Part shown: in pieces, positions 1 through 10,759 of the stretch | Layout: each line of letters opens with the position of its first letter | Numbering within the stretch: the stretch's first letter is position 1 | Assembly (NCBI GenBank): GCA_003586115.2 | Contig: QVOM02000001.1 | Coordinates: 15,265,291-15,329,290, forward strand | Length of the DNA stretch: 64,000 nucleotides | Direction of reading: 5' to 3' | Origin: Salvator merianae | Lineage: Eukaryota > Chordata > Lepidosauria > Squamata > Teiidae | Translations under genes and position numbers: made by a program | The notes under the pieces: model-generated | The model's input: the letters and a program-made list of their open reading frames with translations, nothing else | Database searches by the model: none | What the model was told of the DNA's origin: nothing

Positions 1-36
1 GATCTTGGACTGGCTCAATCAATCCAGCCCAAGATC
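1..36. repeat. short hairpin at the window edge
   Basis: Arms 1-13 and 24-36 pair almost perfectly (GATCTTGG and CTGG against CCAG and CCAAGATC) around a 10-base loop. It is probably part of a palindromic non-autonomous element that continues left of the window. Confidence 0.5.
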
Positions 37-950
37 AGACCTGCATGGCACAGGATAATGTACCCCATGCAGATTTTGCCTCTGCCCATCCGATATGGAT
101 GCAGCCTTAGTTCCAATTAAACATACATAAGATCAGTCTGTCATTGCAAAAGCTACTAAATTTGCCATATGGAAAAGAATACAGCGTGTCTACATTTTTA
201 ATAGCTGTTCAGAAGTGGGATTTCCAGCTGTAACTTTCAATACAGGCAAAACCTCTTCTGTGCAGCAACTCTGTTCCCTTGATAACCCTAGCAAGTTCTT
301 AATGACTGCCTGATCCTGAGCATATTTCTTTAACACTAGCTTAACTAACGTCAGTGAAGTTCAGTCCAACACTCAATCAAGGAAAGTCAGGTCCTTCCTG
401 CATTTATCTGCCTTCAGTCAGGATCAGTGGGTCTGGATTAGCCCATCCCACTGATCCCAACCACAGAACAGCATGGGTTGGGTCAGTGCTGTTTGCACAA
501 TGGCACTAATCCCAATCAGTCCGCACTGCAGCGCAACAGTCTCAAAACACATGCTCCCTTTGAGGCCAAACACAGAGGCTGCCAAAGAATAGGAACAAAA
601 GTTCCTTGGGAGCCTCTGGGGTCAGCATTTCAGGGCACAATTTGGCATCACTCCCCGAAATTGCTCCCCCAGTTCCAAACACTGAGTCATGCCTCTTCTC
701 AACATGCCTCCTTGTTTGGGTTTACGGCCCACTGGTCTGCCCAGTAGTCACAATTAATGATCCCAATCAGGGTCTCCCTGATCAGGATCATGCTCCGCAT
801 ATAGTGGATGGTGCATTCCAGCAGGGAGCGTGGCCACATAGATCTGTATTAAAGTGCAGAACTATGCATCCTAAAACCTTACTATGCAGGTCCTTAATCC
901 TGATTAAGGGCCCATGTAAAAGGGCCCCCGTGTGAAAAGACAGGTCTTCA
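37..950. other. no gene; unclassified repeat-like stretch with palindromic motifs
   Basis: Contains a hairpin around 422-460 (GGATCAGTGGG against CCCACTGATCC), the palindrome GGAACAAAAGTTCC (592-605) that recurs at 10929, and a GGGCCC-rich stretch ending in CGTGTGAAAAG near 905-938. These suggest decayed DNA-transposon material. The overlapping frames at 478-747 and 606-935 resemble no protein I know and look accidental. Confidence 0.3.
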
Positions 951-1289
951 TTGGTTCCTAAAGGATGTAATGCAAAGATACAAAGTACTCCATATTAAAA
1001 CAAGCATAAACTGCAGCTGCATCAAACTAGCAAGACATATGCAGACTGGCTATCTATCAACCTACCTATCTATCTGTTCATCCATCCATTCCAACATTCC
1101 CCCAACATTCCCCCATACAAGATTTGTATATCTTTAGTAGTTCCACAGAAGAAATTTAAGCAGCTGTAGCTTGTACGGCAGATAACTTTTGTTGAAATTA
1201 TTTGTCCTGGACATGTATTACAAATGTAGCAACCCTGACTGGATTACCTGCAGAAACCCTATCCAAGAAGCTCAAGGCATCAGATATAG

Positions 1290-1440
1290 ACCTCCTGTTA
1301 TTCTTTTAGCCTCACAATACCTTTGTTAGATAGGATAGACTGTGAGATAATGACTGGCCAAAGATAGCCAAGCTGGAATTTGAACCCTATTCTTAGTCCA
1401 GCAATAGCACACTAGCAAGGTTTTTCTCAGGTTGCAGATG
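1290..1440 (-). repeat. tRNA-derived SINE fragment (reptile MIR-like type)
   Basis: Read on the - strand, the stretch has a B-box-like element within a remnant of the usual gain-of-tRNA head, followed by the block describing 'tgactggccaaag...gccaagctgg' that is typical of the common squamate SINE also seen at 15985 and 16645. Strongly diverged, both ends eroded. Confidence 0.4.
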
Positions 1441-4400
1441 GAAGGCATTAGGACTTTTCATAACCAGAAAATAGAGTGGCCAGGTGGAAAAAAAAGCAGA
1501 GCTCTTGCATTTTTTATAACAGTATAGAAGAGAAAAATTCAGTGGGTGTTGCATTCATAGTGAGCTGTATCTGCTGTAATGCTATGCAGCTATTAAAAGT
1601 GCACAAACCTTGTGTCCTTTCTATCTAGCCATGCTTCAACTTTATGCATAAGTAGCAAAGTCTATTTTCAAATCTCATTTGGGTAGAAGTTCTTACTCAA
1701 AAGAAATCTAAAAGATTAGTGTTCCACTTTAAACTAGGGTTTCCAAACCCTAGTCTAAGGGCAGAGTCAGACATTGTAGGAATAATTCATACTGGGGGTG
1801 GAATGAGGAGTGTATATGTGTTCTTGTCATTCACATATTTGTGTTCCCATATTTGTGTTAGAATGCAGACTCAGTTCGGACTTGCTCATTCGTACTCCTC
1901 CTTTTTCCTATGCTCAGCATGGGGAAACTGTACCTTTCTCTCTCCACCCCTCACCAAACTCCCCTCCCTTTACAGTCAGTGATTAGATGCAGTCTCAGCA
2001 TTCAAATCTTGACTTCCCAGGGATGGAGAAATCAAACTCACCCTCTGTATTTCCGTGCTGCTACATCAGAACACAGATTCCCCTGGCAGCATTACTGGTC
2101 ATTCACCATTTGTTCCTTCTCACCCTCCAGCCTGTATCCACTCAAGCAGAACTTCAAATCCATGTCTACCACACAGTAAAGCTTCCTGAATGTCAGGTCT
2201 CAATTTCTTCTCCTTTGTATTTGCAGTTTTGTACAATTGTGCAATTTCAAAGCAGTGTGCAAGGGGAGAGAGCTCAGTGAAAAGGGGGAATGTGTGAGGT
2301 GATCATTGTTCATGATAGTGAAGTTAGTAGTCAGTAAATGGACTCCAGCTCACCTCCCTCCCAACTGCCATGGTGTCATGTGTCCCACAATGAAGTTGTG
2401 TAGTGCTGATGACAAAGTTGAGGGTGATGTAGTCATTGTCAGGGTAAAGGGATTGCACCCCCAAATAGTGCAGCCAAGGTGTACGCCAACCAGCATGCAC
2501 CTCCACCCCCTGACATTCTTGAAGTCTGACAGGCTGTACTTTGTGTTTGCCCTAGAGCTACTGAAGCACAGTGTTGGTTTTACACAAAAGTCCTCTTCTA
2601 ATGAAAGGAAATGTCGTTTCCCTTGTGCATTGCCAAAGGAAAAAGGAGGAAACATTGTGCCCTTCTTGCAGGGATAGGAGAGAAAGGAAAATGAAGGATA
2701 CATTGTCCTTCTCCTTGCGGGGACTGAAGAGAAAGAAGGCGGCATGCATTTTGAGAGTGGACTGTGGTGCCCAGCCAACTGTGGAACCAGGTGCTGCCCA
2801 AGGCAAATGAAGTGCAACTTCCACTGCATATTCTCTATTAAAAAAATCAAATAGTAGAAAATCAAACAGTTTGAAAGCATGAAACAGGACAATGGTGGAA
2901 ACCAGGAAATATATGCCAGTTGCTGTTCTCTCTTCCCATCACAATTAAGATGTTCTCACCCTCCTGAATACAACACCCACAATAAAGTCTGTCATTGGAT
3001 GGGAGGAAATGAGAAGCTGCCCTCTGCACACCCAAAAAATAAGGTTCCCTCCCAAAATAGTCTGTTTGCATGTTCTTACTTTGCAAAATAAAATGGGCTA
3101 ACAATCTGAAATGGCTTGAGAATTCACTTAATCCGAATGCAAAATTGTCCTTATTTTCAGCAATTTAGTCCAGAAAAAGAATGGAAAGGCAATATTTTGT
3201 CACGACAGTCGAAACTGAAAACAGCCTGTAAAGTGTTTAAATGCTGTGTCTGACCATTCCCTAAAAGTCACATTTGGGGCCTTTCTGAGTTATTTTCCAG
3301 ATCCCTTACTTGCCAAACTAGAGGTAACAATAACATTGAAAATCTGGCAATAGGTTTGTTTAGAAATAAGACTGACCCATTATACTGCCCACTTATTACA
3401 AAGTGGCCTTCCTAGAAAACCTATTGCTAATAATGTATGGGAACAGGGACAAGGTTCCTGCATCTTTAATAGTTATGCAGAAGAGGAAGTTTCTGCAGGT
3501 GTTTCCTGTATCGCAAGTTATACTTGTTGAAATTCCCTCCTCTATATAGCTGTTAAAGATAAAGGAAGCCTGTCTTTTCTGCATGGTAACCCCAATCGTC
3601 TGAAATGAATGGAATAAAGCAGATTAGAAGAAAAACAAAGAGTCAAAGGGAAGTCATTCTTTTCCATCCTGATTTGTGTTCAGAAGCCATTTGCCTACTT
3701 TTATCAATAACATAAGAGTCATCAATTAAGCAACGAAACCATTTGGTAGATCTTTGTGGTGGACTTCTTCAGTCTCTGGGATCCTACACAAACTGCACTA
3801 TGAAAAATTGGAAGAACAGATTCTACCTCTCCAGTTCTACAAGAACAGAGTAGTTTATTTAGTAGGATCTTCTAGAAGCAGCTAGTTAGGAAAGCAAAGG
3901 GCAAGACAGTAAATCAAGCTCCTGTATTTATAAACATGGAGCCCCTGCAAGAATGATGTTCTCAAAATTCGCTAGTTTTGTTATCTTTGGACAACTGAGA
4001 GCCAAGCTTTCCTTATTCTGTGTTTAAAGAATCCTGATTTGGTCAAGTGAAGACTCTTTCTAGAACTGTAAGTTTTCTGTTTGTCAGACTAATTCCCTCT
4101 ATAAAGCCACAAGAACTGCTTTGCTCCTACTCTCCCCTAAGTAATGGAAGTCACACATTCTTGAGAAGGCCAAATATTCTGTTAACTTAAGACATAGCAT
4201 TCCAACCTGCTCAGTGGCTTGCTTAGAGGCTTCAGCAAATGACTGTATTTTTTGTGGCTGCATTTACACTAATATGGAAGGGAGTCATCTCTGCAGAAAA
4301 GCTGACACAGGAGCACTTTGGCCATCCCAGAGGAAGGCCTAACTTATGCAGTCTGGGGGTTAACCACCACTGCTACTTTACAGCCACCTTTTGCAATCAC

Positions 4401-4850
4401 CAGCTGCAATGCCAGCTCCCCTAGGTGGCCTGTGAGTCACAGCAGCTATGTTGCAATGAGGCACCCTGGAACTGGGAAATCTCAACCTCCCATCAAGGTG
4501 CCTTGTTTGCTGCTTTGGGGCAGGATCCGGAGTTGCAGGGTGATTCAGTCCCTGCCCTAGGGACTACCCTCAGTCACCTCCACAGATACGCATAGCAATT
4601 GTCTAGATTTATGTTGTGTAAAATCTGTATACTGTTTTCTGTACATCAGGTTAATGTCTTAGACAGAGAAAGAGGCCCAGTAACCTTGTGGCTGTCCCAT
4701 AAGGTAAAAGTGGGTGAACAGCACCATACCAGCAAATCAGAGCTTGATCCCCACTCTCCTTGTCCCCTTAGTTCATTCATTTTTCAATTCAGATCTAATA
4801 TGTGCAGATTCCATTATACATGAGGTCAACTGTCATGGGGGTTTCCATAA
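1441..4850. other. no recognisable gene or repeat
   Basis: AT-rich unique-looking sequence. The longest frame (2350-2892, - strand, 180 residues) is Ser/Phe/Pro-rich without domain signature and overlaps several competing frames of similar length, as expected by chance. No tRNA, simple repeat array or transposon terminus was seen. Confidence 0.4.
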
Positions 4851-5002
4851 TAGCTTAGAAGAGGTCACATGCAGATGCTAGTGTTCCCATCCCACTTCTA
4901 ATACATCTCAAGGACAGAGAATGACTTTTGGAAGTGCACTGTCTAGTCTTTAATGTGGATTAAGGGACAATCATGTGGATGCTACCACCTCTAAGCTGCT
5001 TC
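4851..5002. repeat. palindromic MITE, family A
   Basis: The left half (from about 4851, ending near 4950) and right half (to 5002) are imperfect reverse complements that meet at TTGGAAGTGC. The right end has the block GGATGCTACCACCTCTAAGC, which recurs with small changes at 56190-56215, and inverted at 62995-63010. Related palindromes are at 56117-56181 and 63000-63090. No transposase is encoded. Confidence 0.55.
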
Positions 5003-5800
5003 TGAGTCACATATTGTTACTGCGTGAAAATGACGTCTCAGAACTTTTTCATATGTACCACAGATCTAGGACACCAAAGTGTCTAGAGGCCTCCCTTCTG
5101 CATGTTGGTGCAGAACAAGAAAGGCCACTCCCCCTGCTAACATGCTCCATCCACATTGGACAAAGTGTAGGCCGCCTAGTCCAGGATACCGGTAGACAGT
5201 CTAGAGACTCATAAATCAGAACACATGGTACACCTCTATATTTCAGTTTAACAGGGGTATGCTTTTTCATGGTGCAACCAGGTGGCCACTGAAATGGGTC
5301 CCCTGAGAGCTCTGAGGGCAGAAACCTTAGTTTCTAGCCATTGGAGTTTACAGAGACTGGCTCTAAAGCTCATGCAATTTTAGGGCCAGCACAGGGACTA
5401 TCTCCAAGTAACCATCCAAATGTGGATGACCTTCTTTCAGGACAGTTAGACTGCTCCAGTAAGAATGGACCAGCTGGGGTGGTACAGTGAAGATAAGTAT
5501 GGAAACATCCTTAGAGCCTTACCTATCATCATTTCTACCTGTTCTGACACTTGGTACTGCTTACTCTTAACTGCCTTGCCCTCCACCCTGCTGTCCTATA
5601 ATTGAAGTCTGATCAGGATTTTGGTGGGGTGTCATAAGAAGGAACAATATATTCCTTCTTTTCATCATGGAGGAAGACCCACATGTTGCCAAATTTAGAG
5701 GGAAGAAGTAATATGTTTGTGACTGGCCATGCAGCCGCTTCCATCTTTCTATCTCTTCCTCTCCCTTTACTATCATAACTTGAGGCACAGCAAGTGATGC
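5003..5800. other. no gene seen
   Basis: The part 5060-5215 resembles fragments near 63190-63270 (CTAGTCCAGGATACCGG against AGACTGGGATACCGG) and is probably repeat-derived. The rest is unclassified. Confidence 0.3.
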
Positions 5801-5814
5801 TTGCATTCCATTAT

Positions 5815-5990
5815 TGCTGTTGGTACCACTGAGTTGTGGCTGACTTCTGGTTAACTGCACGGGCACCTCCATGGGAACCTCTATGCAATTTTCTTGGCAG
5901 AGATACAGAAATGGTTTGCTATTGCCTACTTCCTGGGAGAGGCTGGGAATCAAACTACCAATCCTCTACTTTCCATGCAGTTTACTGTAC
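5815..5990 (-). repeat. squamate SINE fragment
   Basis: On the - strand it reads through a block of the kind 'ggcaatagcaaacca...ctctgccaagaaaat' followed by 'aaccagaagtcagccacaactc'. This layout is typical of abundant squamate SINEs, and part of it is also like the 5' region of the BovB copy at 32750. Partial and diverged. Confidence 0.45.
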
Positions 5991-6805
5991 TTTGAGAGCA
6001 AATAAATATGGCAGGCATGCCACTCACCCACAGCACTTTAAAGGAAACCTTGAATTTCCTCCTTACATTTATTTGTTTTTAAAGGGCATAAAACCCCCTC
6101 AGCCACGTGTCATGCCTTACTGTGAGGACAAGGCAGGCTGACAAACAATATGAGAGTCGACTAAATGACTTGAGGCCTTGACTTCCACTCACAGGAAAAA
6201 GCATTACCTCAACATGTTTAAGTTCCTATCTGGGCTGATTGTACCAGGGTTTTTGAAGGGTAGTTTTGTCTTTCCCAGTAGCTAATCTTGGGGAATTGAA
6301 GTTTCAGTGGATGCCTCTCATGTAGTCCATCACTAGCTTGGAAAGAGAACCAACTAGGAAGAGGATGGTGCAAGTTAGGAACAATATGGAGACTTTAGAG
6401 ATATCTGTTTCCATGGTGATGCCCCAATTAGGCCTAAGAAGGAAGGAATGGGGTTATGCTTTGATCTCTCTTCCCTGGAGGAAGTCAGGATGTAAATCAG
6501 AGAGAGCTGTTTGGCGGGGAGGGATCTAATAACAGCCCTCTGGCTTCTGACAGGTTGGAAAAAAAGCTCACTTTCACTTCTGGAGGGTCTGCTACTGATC
6601 TCCATATCTTTCCAATTTTCTTCTATGCTCTACTGCACCCGTAGCCTTCTTTTGGAAAAGTGCTCCCTGCATCAGCTGGCAGTGGCCTCAGGAAAACAAA
6701 TAAGCAGAAATAAATATAGCAATGTGTGACCAAATCATCCTCAGGAGTTGGTCAACTAAAATGAAGATCTGTCTTGACAGCTGTTGTGTCTAAGAGTACC
6801 TTCTA
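5991..6805. other. upstream region of GPR84, no feature resolved
   Basis: No TATA box, CpG island or exon can be defined. The GAGGAAGT at about 6478 is a PU.1-like core that would fit a myeloid gene, but such 8-mers are common. Confidence 0.3.
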
Positions 6806-6811
6806 TGATAA

Positions 6812-6860
<49 letters not shown>
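6806..6860. repeat. (ATT)n microsatellite
   Basis: About 17 uninterrupted ATT units lie some 400 bp upstream of the GPR84 start. In one frame they give a poly-leucine run, which is a translation artefact. Confidence 0.95.
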
Positions 6861-6861
<1 letters not shown>

Positions 6862-7140
6862 CTGACACTGGCAATATACCTGTACCCACATGTGAATTAT
6901 AATGAAATACTTTATTTTGCCCTCAGTGGGGTCATAACCAAACATTTGAATCCAAACATTTCTATAGGACTAGCCCCTATTATTAAGTGGCAAAGTGAGA
7001 CATTGGAGGATAGAACTAAATATGTTCCATATTCTGCATCTCCTAAATAAGATTCCTTTGGTGCTCTATTTTGCTGTAAAATGATGGGAATAACAGGAGA
7101 TAGGAACTGGGGGAGGGGTAGAAAATGTTCCATTTTGCCA

Positions 7141-7193
7141 TTTTCTTTCAGCCGCATTACTTGAATATCTTCTCTCCCCAATTTCCCATACAG
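7141..7193 (+). promoter_or_regulatory. candidate splice acceptors of the GPR84 coding exon
   Basis: Two pyrimidine-rich tracts end in CAG, at 7149-7151 and 7191-7193. Either could be the 3' splice site of the exon that holds the whole coding region. No ATG lies between them and 7268. Mammalian GPR84 has a non-coding first exon and a single coding exon, so one of these sites is probably used. The second has the longer pyrimidine tract. The upstream exon and promoter were not identified. A PU.1-like GAGGAAGT at about 6478 is too weak alone to call a promoter. Confidence 0.45.
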
Positions 7194-7227
7194 GTGTGCC
7201 ATCTTGGCTTGGTAGTTCCTGATACTT

Positions 7228-7242
7228 CCACTAGAGGGCAGC
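7228..7242 (+). promoter_or_regulatory. CTCF-like motif just upstream of the GPR84 start
   Basis: CCACTAGAGGGCAGC matches the CTCF core consensus (CCASYAGRKGGCRS) at every position. It ends 26 bp before the ATG, within the presumed 5' UTR part of the coding exon. Binding is inferred from the motif only. Confidence 0.5.
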
Positions 7243-7267
7243 ATACTTGGATCCACTTCCTCTCAAA

Positions 7268-8422
7268 ATGGAAGAGCTTGCAGAAAATTTTTCTTGCTAT
7301 GACCCCTCCATTGTTGACTACCGCTATGTGTCAGTGAGCTGGGGCATTGTGGTGACAGTCGTGGGTACAGTGGGCAATGTTCTGACACTGCTGGCCTATG
7401 CAGCTGATGGCAAGCTCCAGACACGTTTCAACCTGCTCATCATCAACCTGACCTTGGCTGACATCTTGTACTGCACCTTCCTGCAGCCCTTTTCTGTGGA
7501 TTCTTATTTGCACCTCTACTGGCGGGCTGGAGCTGACTTTTGCCGCATCTTCGGGATGTTGCTCTTTGTCTCCAACTCAGTTTCCATTCTGACGCTCTGC
7601 CTCATTGCTGTGAGCCGGTACCTGCTCATAGCCAACACCGCACTCTTTGATCGCATTTTCTCCCGCCTTCGGGTCATACTCATTGCTGTGGCCACCTGGG
7701 TTGTTGGCATTGTGAGCTTCGCACCACTGTGGCCTGTCTATGTGTTGGTGCCCAAGGTCTGTACCTGCAGCTTCCACCGCATCCGAGGACGGCCGTATAC
7801 CACCATCCTCATGGGCTTCTATTTTGTGGTAGGTCTAGGTTGTGTTGGAGTCTTCTACTTTCTCATCCATCGCAAAGTAAAAAGTGCAGCTCAGGCCATG
7901 GACCAATATAAGCTGAAGAAAGCCAGCATGAAAGGAGCCCATGTAGCTGGAACCAGCTCAGCCACACCAGGACGGTACCAAGACCTAGACAGTGGGGTAG
8001 ACAGCGCGGGTGTTTCCCAGCATTCCTGTGAGGCTCTGCCTTCTGAATCAATGACTTCCAAGACTGTTCTACCATCAGCTTCTCAAAGCAGTGGAGCTTC
8101 TTCTGTCCCCCCACCAGCAGACCCATCCAAGAAATCTGCCTCATGTCAACCCAAGGATAGCAACTCTGAATTCCGCCGGGTGACTCGCATGTGCTTTGTG
8201 GTCTTTCTTTTCTTTGTCATCTGCTATATCCCTTTCCTGTTGGTAAATATCTTTGATGCCAAAAATAAGGCACCAACTGTATTGCATATGATTGCAGCCA
8301 ACCTCACGTGGCTCAACAGTTGCATCAATCCAGTGCTTTATGCTGCAATGAACCGACAGTTTCGTGAGGCTTACAAAGGTGTGGTTTATAAGTTTGCACA
8401 GAAACTCCACTGGCGCTGCTAA
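7268..8422 (+). CDS. GPR84: GPR84, medium-chain fatty-acid G-protein-coupled receptor
   Basis: A single uninterrupted reading frame of 384 residues with seven hydrophobic segments. It encodes the Gi-coupled plasma-membrane receptor GPR84, which in mammals senses medium-chain and hydroxy fatty acids on macrophages and neutrophils. Visible landmarks: N-glycosylation site N7 (NFS); TM1 about 20-46 with N37; TM2 about 55-77 with D65; C92 at the top of TM3; SRY (116-118) in place of DRY; TM4 with W144; extracellular loop 2 with C165, C167 and R171-I-R-G-R-P; TM5 about 177-203; a Ser-rich third intracellular loop of about 100 residues; TM6 with CYIP (319-322); TM7 with NPVLY (354-358); helix 8 from about 360. 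Mammalian GPR84 is 396 residues and shares the loop-2 block, the long third loop and the NFSCY N-terminus. R171 aligns with the loop-2 arginine reported as the fatty-acid contact. The start is the first ATG of the exon, has A at -3 and G at +4, and places NFSCY as in mammals. Orthology is by sequence recognition and is strong. Confidence 0.96.
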   Translation: MEELAENFSCYDPSIVDYRYVSVSWGIVVTVVGTVGNVLTLLAYAADGKLQTRFNLLIINLTLADILYCTFLQPFSVDSYLHLYWRAGADFCRIFGMLLFVSNSVSILTLCLIAVSRYLLIANTALFDRIFSRLRVILIAVATWVVGIVSFAPLWPVYVLVPKVCTCSFHRIRGRPYTTILMGFYFVVGLGCVGVFYFLIHRKVKSAAQAMDQYKLKKASMKGAHVAGTSSATPGRYQDLDSGVDSAGVSQHSCEALPSESMTSKTVLPSASQSSGASSVPPPADPSKKSASCQPKDSNSEFRRVTRMCFVVFLFFVICYIPFLLVNIFDAKNKAPTVLHMIAANLTWLNSCINPVLYAAMNRQFREAYKGVVYKFAQKLHWRC

Positions 8423-8900
8423 CAGGGAGCGGGGCATTCTCAGTTTTCATGGACTGGGTTTATTCCCTTTGTTGAAACTGAGAAGGAAGGACACACTTTG
8501 GGATTTGTAGCCTGCCACAGAAGAACAGTTAAGCTTTACCAAGCTTCTAAAATAAGAACCACTGTTGATCTAGAGAGTCTCTTGTTGATGCTCATCTGCT
8601 TGTAAAAGATGTGAATGTTAACATGCTGCTATACTTTGCTTTTGCTACGTGTAGATATGTGTATGCTTAGCTTTGTAAATATTGTACATATTTATGTTTG
8701 CCAAATGCTCTCGCTGATCTGAAAAAATGTTGCTGTTCCATAAAACTCTGTAGCATCTGCTTATCTGTTCACAGGTCCTAAGTACTCTGTTCTTGAGTTC
8801 AAAGTTCTCTGTTGTCTTCTGCTTCCTTATTGTGTGGCCCAGCAGATGTTGTTGGACACAGTTGCCATCAGCTTTGGTCACTACGGCCATATGCAAACCA
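8423..8900 (+). other. GPR84 3' UTR (extent uncertain)
   Basis: Sequence after the TAA stop has no repeat signature up to about 8900. It contains two Pumilio-type sites, TGTAAATA (8674-8681) and TGTACATA (8683-8690), separated by one base. No canonical AATAAA is present on the + strand here. CATAAA at 8740-8745 is a weak variant that could serve as the poly(A) signal, giving a 3' UTR of roughly 350 bases. The end of the transcript is not defined by the sequence. Confidence 0.45.
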
Positions 8901-8929
8901 TACAGATTGCTTAAGATATGGACAGGTTG

Positions 8930-9600
8930 GGATCCACAGTATTAGCGTGTCTATGATCTTAGGATACCTGGCAAGAAGCTGAGAGGAAACACTTAGCTGA
9001 TCTTACTACAAAGTTTCTTTATTGAGATTTAAAAGGAACATAAGAGATAACTTTATTACAAGGCAAGCAGTAAAGATAAAGTAAGCGGCAATAATAACAA
9101 GTACATGGCAACAATGAGACACTAGGGCAAATTAGTCGGATGGTAGGCAGCAAAGAAACACTTGGTAACATGCACGTATCAAGGGAAAAGAATAACTGTG
9201 ATTATGGCAGGTACACAAGGTTAATTGACAGCCAGAGACTGAGAGTTATCGCTAACTCCATCCAGAAATATGGTACACATTTTACTACCACTTTGGCTTA
9301 AAGCCAAGTGGCAGAGCACTCAATTATGCAAACAAGGAAGTAAAATTGGGAGCTCGGCAAGGCATGCTGCATAGGGGCTTTTCTTGACCAATCAGAATTT
9401 TGTTTCTAGGCTCGGGTGGGCAGACTCCTATGGCAAGATGAAGTTAAATTCCAAATGCTTTTACATCTGGAGAGAGGTGGCACCCCGAGTCTGAGTTCTT
9501 AAGTCAGCAAACTTTTCCCCCATGATTTTCCTGATTGAATCCTATCAATTATTGCTCCCAGCATGCAGTATTAATTGTGCCCCAAAATGAATTGGAGTGA
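8930..9600 (-). repeat. possible solo LTR of an endogenous retroelement
   Basis: On the - strand there is a CCAAT box (ATTGGTC, about 9387-9393) and, about 370 bases further, AATAAAGAAAC (9012-9022) followed by about 90 bases that could be U5. This order resembles an LTR. I could not fix TG...CA ends or a target duplication, and no gag/pol sequence adjoins it. A non-LTR repeat is equally possible. Confidence 0.25.
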
Positions 9601-10759
9601 CTACGCCAAGCCACAATCTCTCATTTTCACTTAAGAAAGTGTGTAACTAAAATATGACATATAGGAGTGAGAGAGAAGTATCACTAACTGCAAATTAAGA
9701 AAGGAAAACAGTGAAGGGGGGGGGAGTTACAATACTTGGAGTGACAGACTTTAAGGGTAGGCAGAAGCACCAGGACTCTGGCCAAGTTATTGCCACTCAG
9801 GACTAGTGAAGCAAGGTGTAGGGTCCTGGAAATCAGTATGTTAACCACTCTTATTTGCCCTGGAGGACTCCGTCTTGCAAAGCATCAAGTAAGTTCAGTA
9901 ATATGCCCAGATTCACAGTTAGTCCTTGCCTCAAATGGCAATGGTGCACTGGGCCATTATGCAGCAAGCCTATATGAGGGAAGAACTTATTTGAGCCTCA
10001 ACTCAGGAGTGATTTCAGCAGTGTTTCAGCCTATAGAATTCTGGAACCCAAGACTGCAACCATGTGTAATTCAGGATGAAGTTTAGCTCTTGTTGCAAGA
10101 AGGACATAGTGGACTCCACAGACACTAAGGACTAGAACAAGGATGGAGTGGACACTGTAAGAATGAGAGTCAGAGTAGACTTTGGAATACCAAAGGATAC
10201 CCAAAGTCACTGAGCTGATGGGGGGACCTGTTCTTCAACTCCTACCCTCATTTCCCAGTGGAAAACCGGGTGGGAAATGGAGTAATCAAAGAAATTGGGC
10301 AACATTCATGCTGTCCTGGTCACATAAACAAGTTGCATTAATCCAATCAGATATTCAGTTTGGGCACCCACATTTCATGTATTCTTGCAGCTGTTCTAGC
10401 CCAACCTACAACACCATCCTACAATAAATTAACAGGATTAAGTTGTGGCACAAAATAACTTTTCACAGGGAAATAGGCAGGGTTGAAGATTCTGAGTCAG
10501 TGGCAGGCTGGCCACAGAAATCGCCAAACCAATTAACCTAGTCATAGAAAAAGCTGGGGGGAAAACCAAAAGCAGGTGTATCTGATGTTTGGCAGATTTT
10601 CTATAGCTTTTGGTAACTAGAAAAGGAGGGTTTACAATGATGGTGGAGTTCTGTAATGGGATTTCCTGTAGTGGGATTCTGACCTGAGTGCAAGTCCCAT
10701 TGCTGCAAATGGTCTCTGACACTGTCAGGTCCAGATCTCAAGGTTCTAATAAGCTCAAT
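9601..10759. other. no gene; unclassified
   Basis: Includes a G8 run near 9717 and the frame 9790-10086, which has no domain signature. No exon could be supported. Confidence 0.3.

Noticed and set aside
2350..2892. 180-codon open frame on the - strand
   Set aside because: Low-complexity composition and overlaps competing frames in the same DNA on both strands; no family resemblance.
6784..7050. Poly-leucine 'membrane protein'
   Set aside because: Translation of the (ATT)n microsatellite.
7247..7267. Upstream extension of the GPR84 frame by seven codons
   Set aside because: The extension begins with TTG, not ATG. The first ATG at 7268 has a good Kozak context and matches the mammalian N-terminus.
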